A program made the translations under genes and the position numbers. Positions 1-5,216 of a stretch of DNA of 6,779 nucleotides are shown here, one piece after another. Where the stretch lies: the NCBI RefSeq assembly GCF_937877005.1, contig NZ_CALEFV010000063.1:1-6779 (forward strand), in the 5' to 3' direction. The notes beneath the pieces are model-generated. The model ran no database searches and was not told where the DNA came from. It saw only the letters and a program-made list of their open reading frames with translations. The DNA comes from an uncultured Fibrobacter sp. (GTDB lineage: Bacteria > Fibrobacterota > Fibrobacteria > Fibrobacterales > Fibrobacteraceae). Every line of letters begins with the position of its first letter. Positions within the stretch are counted from its first letter, which is position 1.

Positions 1-1379
1 GTCTTGCGGACGAAATCCTTTTCCTTCTCGGGAGCCACGCGCACGAACGCACCGAAGCAACGCTGATACAGGGTTTCCTTGTCAAAAATGCAGTCGCTGC
101 TGCGGCATTCGCTGAGCTTGCCGTCCATCATGAAGAGAGTCTTGGCAAGTTCGGGGCGCATACGCACTTCGAGCTTACGGGTACGTGCCTTGAGGCGAAC
201 ACCGTCCTTATAAACATAGGTAAAGCCTTCTTCCTGGTAACGCTGCCAAATGAAGAACTGCAGGTCGTCAGCGGCGCGCAGATGGTAGCTGAACACCGGA
301 TTCTGACGGTTGTTGGCCATAGTCACCTGGTTCAGGAAGTTGTCGGCACCGGGATACGGCACCACGACCTTCACGAGCACCTGCGGGTTCACCGGCTTCT
401 TGCTCTTCTTGGCATACTGTTCGTAGGTGAACAGGGACTGAGCGCCGTTAATAATCTTCGGGCGTTCAATATAGAGCACCTTCTTGCCATCGCGATCCTT
501 CAAGCGAAGGTCATCACCCGTAAGCGTCATACCATTATGAAGGAACGGGAAGTCGTCCACATTCACATTCTGGTCGTCATTTCTTTCCATGGTCTGGAAG
601 GCATCGATCAGGGCGGCGTTCGTATGGGTAAGGTTACCGAGGTAGGTACGGATGTTGCTCGAGACGATGGCCATGTTGTGCTTCGTCTTGAGGCGCTTTC
701 CGAGAGCGACATGGTAGTCAAAAATAGTGCGAATCGGGCAGAAACCGAGGAAAAGCTCACCATGGTCCGAAGTCAAATGCAACGGTTCGGAGTCCATCAC
801 GATTTCGAGCTTATCATCGGCGCTACGGAAATCACGGGTCAAGTCGTCGTGTTCGGCGATAATTTCGAGCTTGGCCTTGACTTCGTTCTTCCAGAGCATG
901 AGTTTGCGGCGCATGTCCTTGAGGGTACGTTCCAATTCGGAGTCCGTGATATCGCGGCTAGCACGGGTACGGAGCACCGTTATTTCGAGCGTTTCCATAT
1001 AGGGACGGCTTGCCGGAGAATCGGAATCATCCTCTTCTTCGTCGTCATCGCTAATCTTGTTAACAGCCCAGGGGTCAGCCTCTTCACGGAGAGACATGAA
1101 GAACGGGTTAGGAGGATCGCTCGTACGGAACACGGCAATCTGAAGCTGCTTAAGATCGGAATTCAGATGGGCGACGACCTTTTCGAGCGGAGTATCTTCA
1201 TCGAGGAAGATGAAGAATTCCATAAAGCCCTGGGAATACTGGAATCCATGGAAGCAACCATTTTCATCTAGATTTAGGTGCCGGAGTGCCTTAATTCGGT
1301 CAGTAGGATCGTTCGGATTGAGACTCAAGAGGCTAGCAACGAATGCTAGACGGCGTTCCTGCGATTTGGTTAGTTCCAT
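1..1379 (-). CDS. AIPR family protein (abortive infection phage resistance), 3' part beyond the window
   Basis: The reverse strand is open for 459 codons from an ATG at 1379 to the left edge with no stop, so the C-terminus is missing. AIPR family hallmarks appear in order: N-I-R-T-Y-L-G (residues 242-248), F-L-H-N-G-M-T-L (about 279-286, cf. family NNGIT), R-P-K-I-I-N-G-A-Q-S (306-315, cf. IVNGxQT), M-A-N-N-R-Q-N-P-V (354-362, cf. TNxQNxV), then LRAADDLQFFIWQ and a G-F-T-Y-V-Y-K segment where relatives have YYERK. Residues 1-200 do not resemble the core and carry an acidic run DDDEEEDD at 111-118. No signal peptide or membrane segment is seen, so it is probably cytosolic. The start is supported by GAGG five bases upstream and an in-frame stop further up without another ATG. 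The family is tied by name and by genomic association to phage defence; its biochemical activity is, to my knowledge, poorly defined. Family call firm, role inferred. Confidence 0.88.
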   Translation of the reverse strand, partial: MELTKSQERRLAFVASLLSLNPNDPTDRIKALRHLNLDENGCFHGFQYSQGFMEFFIFLDEDTPLEKVVAHLNSDLKQLQIAVFRTSDPPNPFFMSLREEADPWAVNKISDDDEEEDDSDSPASRPYMETLEITVLRTRASRDITDSELERTLKDMRRKLMLWKNEVKAKLEIIAEHDDLTRDFRSADDKLEIVMDSEPLHLTSDHGELFLGFCPIRTIFDYHVALGKRLKTKHNMAIVSSNIRTYLGNLTHTNAALIDAFQTMERNDDQNVNVDDFPFLHNGMTLTGDDLRLKDRDGKKVLYIERPKIINGAQSLFTYEQYAKKSKKPVNPQVLVKVVVPYPGADNFLNQVTMANNRQNPVFSYHLRAADDLQFFIWQRYQEEGFTYVYKDGVRLKARTRKLEVRMRPELAKTLFMMDGKLSECRSSDCIFDKETLYQRCFGAFVRVAPEKEKDFVRK

Positions 1380-1384
1380 TTTTT

Positions 1385-1388
1385 CCTC
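1385..1388 (-). promoter_or_regulatory. Ribosome binding site of the AIPR gene
   Basis: Read on the minus strand, GAGG sits five A residues before the ATG at 1379. It fixes the start, because the frame upstream reaches a TGA at 1413-1415 without another ATG. Confidence 0.7.
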
Positions 1389-1414
1389 AGTTTTGTTATA
1401 TACATAAGAAAATC

Positions 1415-1437
1415 AGGTGCAAATGAGGCACCTTTTT
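1415..1437 (+). terminator. Short dyad followed by a T-run: weak terminator or operator
   Basis: AGGTGC (1415-1420) and GCACCT (1428-1433) form a perfect 6-bp stem around a 7-base loop, followed by T to 1437. On the plus strand this has the form of a small intrinsic terminator, yet no plus-strand gene lies upstream. It sits 36-54 bases before the AIPR start codon, where a repressor site would also fit. Which role applies cannot be decided from sequence. Confidence 0.4.
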
Positions 1438-1612
1438 CCCTATCACTTTTTTTCGTCCATAAAAATAGTTTCAAAATGAGCATTTGAGAAAAAAAAACGA
1501 AACTTTTTTTATTTTTTTTCAAAAAACAGCGCATTTTTAGTGAACATTTGTGCAAAAAACTAACTTTTTTACTTTTTTTGGGAACGTAGCTCTCTTTTTT
1601 TCGCAAAAATGC

Positions 1613-1632
1613 TATGATTTACAACATAGGAG
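1613..1632 (+). promoter_or_regulatory. -10 box and ribosome binding site of the LRR gene
   Basis: TATGAT (1613-1618) matches the -10 consensus in five of six bases. AGGAG (1628-1632) lies eight bases before the ATG at 1641. A transcript starting about seven bases after the box would begin near 1625 and carry this site in a short leader. No convincing -35 box is visible; T-runs occupy that space. The ATG at 1614 falls inside the -10 box and so is unlikely to be the start codon. Confidence 0.5.
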
Positions 1633-1640
1633 ATATTCCC

Positions 1641-2393
1641 ATGAACTTGCTAGATGTCATTGCCAAAGCTAAAGCCGAAAAGGCCACTTCCCTCGATTTA
1701 TCCCAAAAAGACTTGAGGATTTTACCGACCGAACTGTTCGAGCTGGAATCCCTTGAAGAACTGATTCTTGACCGCAACATGCTGGTCGAACTCCCCGACG
1801 ACATCGGCAAACTGAAAAACCTCAAAAAGCTCTCCGTGAGCGAAAACGACCTAATGGAACTCCCCGAGTCCATCGGCGACCTTGTCAACCTGGAGCACCT
1901 GTACCTGGGTTATAATAGTCTATCCGAACTCCCGGACACCGTGGGCAAGCTCAAGAAGCTCGAAACCGTGAACATTGCCAAGAACCAGCTTCTGGACCTT
2001 ACTCTCGAAGTGGGAAAGTGGGAAAACGTCACCAAGCTCAGCCTGCATGACAACATGCTTTCCGAAGTTCCTGCCACCCTTGGCAAGCTCAAGAAGCTGA
2101 AAAAGCTCTACCTGGACAACAACGACCTTACCTCCATCCCGGCAAGTCTGTCTCATCTGGAATCGCTCGAGGTTCTGATGGTGTCGGGCAACAACCTGGG
2201 AGCCATCCCCTCTGAGTTTAGCAACCTGAAGAAGCTCAAGGAGCTGGTCCTTGACGCAAACCAGCTTGCCACCCTCCCCGAAAGCCTCGCCGAATGCGAC
2301 AACCTCGAAACCATTTCCGTCGTCGAAAATCCGCTTGAAGGCGGTATTCCGCGTGTGCTCCTGGACAAGAAGGGACTGAACATCGATCAGTAG
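1641..2393 (+). CDS. Leucine-rich repeat protein, cytosolic, function unknown
   Basis: The 250-residue product is almost all leucine-rich repeat. After a short N-terminal cap helix (MNLLDVIAKAKAEK) and a first partial repeat, eight repeats of exactly 23 residues run from residue 33 to 216, patterned L-x-x-L-x-x-L-x-L-x-x-N-x-L-x-x-L/I-P-x-x-I/L-G-x-L. A closing cap (217-250) follows with ENPLEGGIP. No signal peptide, membrane segment or fused kinase, ligase or NTPase domain is present, so it is probably a cytosolic protein-binding scaffold. Repeat five lacks the usual proline (LLDLTLEV). The start at 1641 is chosen over the in-frame ATG at 1614 because AGGAG sits eight bases upstream of it and 1614 overlaps a -10 box. 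It diverges from the AIPR gene, and no clear terminator separates it from the following peptidase genes. The binding partner cannot be read from the sequence. Confidence 0.9.
   Translation: MNLLDVIAKAKAEKATSLDLSQKDLRILPTELFELESLEELILDRNMLVELPDDIGKLKNLKKLSVSENDLMELPESIGDLVNLEHLYLGYNSLSELPDTVGKLKKLETVNIAKNQLLDLTLEVGKWENVTKLSLHDNMLSEVPATLGKLKKLKKLYLDNNDLTSIPASLSHLESLEVLMVSGNNLGAIPSEFSNLKKLKELVLDANQLATLPESLAECDNLETISVVENPLEGGIPRVLLDKKGLNIDQ
1737..2288 (+). repeat. Eight in-frame 69-base units encoding 23-residue LRRs
   Basis: The eight protein repeats are uniform in length without insertions. At DNA level they are mostly diverged, but an identical 17-mer GGCAAGCTCAAGAAGCT occurs at 1944-1960 and 2082-2098, exactly two repeat units (138 bases) apart. 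That fits growth by internal duplication. Confidence 0.85.
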
Positions 2394-2395
2394 GC

Positions 2396-2410
2396 CGGCG
2401 CAGAGCGCCG
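2396..2410 (+). other. Small GC-rich hairpin just after the LRR stop
   Basis: CGGCGC (2396-2401) pairs with GCGCCG (2405-2410) around an AGA loop, three bases after the stop codon. No T-run follows, so it lacks the second half of an intrinsic terminator. It may protect a 3' end, or be part of the palindromic element that starts at the next base. Confidence 0.5.
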
Positions 2411-2513
2411 TTGAGCTATGAGGTCGCTACGCTTTGAGGTGTGAGAGGAGTTTCGCTTTGTTATTTAAAATAAAAAAGCAAAAAGAGCGAACGCACAAAT
2501 GCTCATGGCTCAA
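2411..2513. repeat. Imperfect inverted repeat, possible dispersed intergenic element
   Basis: The ends TTGAGCTATGAG (2411-2422) and CTCATGGCTCAA (2502-2513) are reverse complements except at one position, which can still pair as G-U in RNA. A nested pair TTCGCT (2452-2457) and AGCGAA (2486-2491) encloses an A/T core with TTATTT/AAATAA. A further stem GAGCAC (2517-2522)/GTGCTC (2530-2535) follows directly. The element overlaps the 5' end of the peptidase gene. Its low-complexity, palindromic style suggests a repeat present elsewhere in the genome, which cannot be tested here. Confidence 0.5.
2443..2450 (+). promoter_or_regulatory. Ribosome binding site that decides the first S41 start
   Basis: GAGAGGAG ends seven bases before the TTG at 2458. 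The other upstream in-frame candidate, TTG at 2434, has no comparable site in front of it, so 2458 is preferred. Confidence 0.5.
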
Positions 2514-3777
2514 AGCGAGCACAGCGAGCGTGCTCATCGCCTTTTTCCTCACTGCCTGTAGCGACTTTTTCGAGCCGGTAAAAAGTACGCCCGAGCCGAC
2601 GGAGTACAGCTATAATTATTGGCTACTCCAAAGGACCTACCTGTACGAAGGCGAACTGCCCTTACTGGACGCAGATGGCGACTCCATCTCGTCCCTTTAC
2701 AATGCGCTTAACGACCCCTACACCCGCTATGTCCCCCCCTCAAAAAGCGAAGAAACCTCTTCTCACATCAACACAAGCATTGTCCAGGGAGACATAGGAC
2801 TCGAATACAGCTTGTTTCCGGGCATGGAACATCCCCTTGTCATCCAGCGAATCTATCCGAACAGTCCAGCCGATAGGGCCAAGGTTCCCCGCTACGGAAA
2901 CATCCTCGAAATCAACGGTGTCGAAATTACCGGCGATAATGCGTACGCCACCTACGATTCCGTCCTAAGTCAAAACAAGAACATCATCCTTACGGTATCC
3001 TCTCAAGACGACACGCTGCAATTCGAGATGGAAAAGGAAGATATTTATGCCCCGACCGTTTTTGCCGACACCATTAACGACATTGAAATCATTACCATTA
3101 GAGGGTTCAAACCGTCTACGATTGATGCAAAGGAAGGTACCCTAGGAGAACTGAGACGACATCTTGATTCCACTAGGACAAGTAAAGAGGTGAGGCTACT
3201 CGATCTCAGGGGAAATCCGGGAGGCCACATAAGCCAGTGCATCGCCATGGCGGATCTTTTCATTAAAGAAGGTATCATTTCTACAAGAAAATGGAGATCC
3301 ATTTCGCCAGATGGCGAATCGGTCCATCGCAGCGAGACCGAAGTTGCCAAGAGCGGGGACTCCGGCGAAGACGGAAAGTTTGTGCTCCTTCTAAATAGGG
3401 GCAGTGCCAGTTGTACCGAAATATTCGCCGCAGCCCTTCAGGAAGGCCGGGGAATCAAGGTTGCCGGAGAAACTTCTTACGGGAAGGGAATCGGACAAAG
3501 TACATGGAGTACCCCCGCCGGAGGTCTTGCCATCATCACGAACCTTGAATTTTTGACACCCAAGGGGAATTCCTACCACAAAAAGGGCATCATCCCCGAT
3601 TATCCCTGCGAAACGGCTTCCATCCAGTGCGGTTTCGACGCCATTCAAAAGTATTACGAAAGTAGAAAGTCCAAAAAGGAATCAATTAGTCTCAAAGACA
3701 TTCTTATTTTAAGAAAGGAAAGTGTTGTAGGCGGCGCCTTTATCGAAGGCGATCCTAAGCTGTTCCTTGAACATTAG
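2458..3777 (+). CDS. S41 family peptidase (C-terminal processing type), lipoprotein
   Basis: This is a serine endopeptidase of the C-terminal processing family, which cleaves near protein C-termini in the envelope. The basic n-region (residues 4-19) and hydrophobic stretch VLIAFFLTAC end in a lipobox with Cys34. A helical segment containing NDPYTRY follows, then a PDZ domain (about 110-195, with YPNSPADRA and the ligand-loop-like GNILEINGVEI), then the catalytic domain (about 205-385). The oxyanion-side motif is LRGNPGG (N253-G256). The nucleophile is Ser318 in GSASCTE and the general base Lys343 in YGKGIGQ; the 25-residue gap matches Prc/CtpA-type dyads. The TTG start is chosen for GAGAGGAG upstream; TTG 2434 would add eight residues, and GTG 2530 would remove the n-region. 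Unusually, that n-region is encoded by a palindromic repeat. The next gene, 11 bases away, is a paralogue. Substrate unknown. Confidence 0.88.
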   Translation: MLFKIKKQKERTHKCSWLKASTASVLIAFFLTACSDFFEPVKSTPEPTEYSYNYWLLQRTYLYEGELPLLDADGDSISSLYNALNDPYTRYVPPSKSEETSSHINTSIVQGDIGLEYSLFPGMEHPLVIQRIYPNSPADRAKVPRYGNILEINGVEITGDNAYATYDSVLSQNKNIILTVSSQDDTLQFEMEKEDIYAPTVFADTINDIEIITIRGFKPSTIDAKEGTLGELRRHLDSTRTSKEVRLLDLRGNPGGHISQCIAMADLFIKEGIISTRKWRSISPDGESVHRSETEVAKSGDSGEDGKFVLLLNRGSASCTEIFAAALQEGRGIKVAGETSYGKGIGQSTWSTPAGGLAIITNLEFLTPKGNSYHKKGIIPDYPCETASIQCGFDAIQKYYESRKSKKESISLKDILILRKESVVGGAFIEGDPKLFLEH

Positions 3778-3778
3778 G

Positions 3779-3786
3779 AAGGTGAG
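3779..3786 (+). promoter_or_regulatory. Ribosome binding site of the second S41 gene
   Basis: AAGGTGAG lies within the 11-base gap after the first S41 stop and just before the ATG at 3789; its AAGG core is six bases from the ATG. The tight spacing means the gene has no promoter of its own in the gap and is probably translationally coupled. Confidence 0.65.
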
Positions 3787-3788
3787 TC

Positions 3789-5216
3789 ATGTTTGAAAAA
3801 AAAATCCTTTTAGCCATTTTCACGATACCGTTTCTCTTGACGGCCTGCACACAGACCGTGAGCAGCGAGGAATCCTCCGCATTTAGGGACTTATTCCCTA
3901 CTTCAGACGAGACCGACTTTGAAAACACATACGAGGCAGAGCTCTACTACAACTACGTTATGCTAGACTTGCTCTATCTCTATGCACACACCCGTGGAGA
4001 ACTGGATCCCGATTACAGAGTCTACCTCGGCAAAGGAACCAGCGAAGTTAACGAGGTAAAGGGATACTGCACCGCGAACTTTTTTGATGTCTGCTATATG
4101 TACAATCAGATGGCGGATCCCTTTACCCAATATTTCGATCCGTATATCGCAGATCAGGTTCTTTCCGCAGTCATGGAAAGCGAGACCGTCATTGGTATCG
4201 GAGCAGAAGTGGAGCCCATTTCCGATTCAACATCGACTAATCTCCGCATCACGGCTATCTATCCGAAATCACCTAGCGAAAAGGCTGGGCTGCAAGAAGG
4301 CGACATCATTTATTTGGTGGACGGATTGCATGTCACGACATCCGAAAATTTCAATGCTATGTGCACAGGAAATATCGGAGATGTCATAAGAATCGTCGTC
4401 GGGCGAGATGCAGATACAGTTGTCACCGCAGTGACGCTCGGCGAGTACAAAACGCCATCCGTAAAGCTTCATTACGAAGATTCCATTCCCGTCATTGAAA
4501 TTTTGCACTTCGCCGTAACGACCACCAGCGATAGCGGTACCTATGGCGAATTTATTTCCGCTCTGCAGAAAACTGCCAACGCAAAATCCACGATTATTGA
4601 TCTGCGCCAAAATCCCGGCGGCGAGACAGACCAATGCGGCAATGCGGCATCGGAACTTCTTTCTAAAGGCGACACAATCATCATCGATATCGAAGCCTTT
4701 GTCGATTCCGTCATCGACAAAGGGAATACTCGATACTACCAGTCTTTTGACACAATCGTCTACACAGCACAGACCGAAGGCATCGCCAAAGACCGCTACT
4801 ATGTCCTCATGGCCAGCGACACTTCTGCCAGTTGCGCCGAGACCTTCATTTCTGCAATTGCCGCCAACAAGAAGTCACCTATCGTAGGCAAACTGACCTA
4901 CGGAAAAGGTATCGGACAGGCCGTTATTCAAACGGAGATCGGAGGGGGGCTCGCCCTCATCACTGCACTACAGGGATTTGACAAGAACTGGGAAAGCTAC
5001 CACGACCTGGGAATCGCCCCCGACTACGACATAACCGAGCCCGATATGCAGATGGCAAAAGCAGTTGAGCTTGCCAAGGAAGCAACGGCGCTGCGTACTG
5101 CAGGTTACGGGACGAAAAAACTCAATCACTTTTCCAAGACTCGGGTTTATGAATCTAGGAACAAGCTTCCTAATCGCAACGATCTGAAGCTCCGATATAA
5201 AATGAAAAATCGTTAG
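3789..5216 (+). CDS. S41 family peptidase, lipoprotein, second tandem copy
   Basis: This is a 475-residue paralogue of the preceding peptidase in the same operon. The N-terminus MFEKKILLAIFTIPFLLTAC is a textbook lipoprotein signal with Cys20 as lipidation site. The helical part (about 50-125) contains YYNYVMLDLLYLY and ADPFTQYFDP, echoing NYWLLQRTYLY and NDPYTRY in the first copy. It adds an insertion with Cys94 and Cys102. A PDZ domain spans about 133-215 (YPKSPSEKAGLQEGDIIYLVDG). The catalytic domain has LRQNPGG (N275-G278), Ser348 in TSASCAE and Lys373 in YGKGIGQ, again 25 apart, so it should be active. A basic tail, rich in Lys, Arg and Asn after about residue 438, has no counterpart in the first copy. 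An A9 run (3796-3804) lies in codons 3-6. The differing PDZ and tail suggest different substrates or location, by inference. Confidence 0.92.
   Translation: MFEKKILLAIFTIPFLLTACTQTVSSEESSAFRDLFPTSDETDFENTYEAELYYNYVMLDLLYLYAHTRGELDPDYRVYLGKGTSEVNEVKGYCTANFFDVCYMYNQMADPFTQYFDPYIADQVLSAVMESETVIGIGAEVEPISDSTSTNLRITAIYPKSPSEKAGLQEGDIIYLVDGLHVTTSENFNAMCTGNIGDVIRIVVGRDADTVVTAVTLGEYKTPSVKLHYEDSIPVIEILHFAVTTTSDSGTYGEFISALQKTANAKSTIIDLRQNPGGETDQCGNAASELLSKGDTIIIDIEAFVDSVIDKGNTRYYQSFDTIVYTAQTEGIAKDRYYVLMASDTSASCAETFISAIAANKKSPIVGKLTYGKGIGQAVIQTEIGGGLALITALQGFDKNWESYHDLGIAPDYDITEPDMQMAKAVELAKEATALRTAGYGTKKLNHFSKTRVYESRNKLPNRNDLKLRYKMKNR

Larger units (their letters stand above)
1380..1640. other. A/T-tract-rich divergent intergenic region
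   Basis: This gap separates the minus-strand AIPR start from the plus-strand LRR start, so it must hold promoters for both. It is dominated by homopolymer runs of five to nine A or T, for example T at 1447-1453, A at 1489-1497, T at 1504-1510 and 1512-1519, T at 1565-1570 and 1573-1579, and T at 1595-1601. Many runs lie roughly one helical turn apart, as expected for intrinsically bent DNA. I see no gene here. A weak reverse-strand frame (1370-1606) is Lys/Phe-rich, as any A/T-run DNA would be, and it overlaps the AIPR start. Confidence 0.75.

Noticed and set aside
282..1271. Long plus-strand open frame of 329 codons
   Set aside because: It lies opposite the AIPR gene, whose frame carries recognisable family motifs. 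The plus-strand translation is rich in His, Val and Ile with no domain pattern.
1395..1422. Promoter for AIPR with TATAAC and TTGCAC boxes
   Set aside because: The -35 match is poor, and a start at the expected distance would fall in the ribosome binding site, so I do not list it.
1370..1606. Small reverse-strand frame of 78 codons in the A/T-rich gap
   Set aside because: Its Lys/Phe/Ser composition follows from A- and T-runs, and it overlaps the AIPR start in another frame.
2396..2410. Hairpin after the LRR gene as an intrinsic terminator
   Set aside because: The stem is good but the following bases (TTGAGCTATG) contain no T-run.
2499..2561. ATG codons at 2499 and 2505 as the first S41 start
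   Set aside because: Both are out of frame with the peptidase and hit a TAG at 2559, so they would need a frameshift for which there is no evidence.
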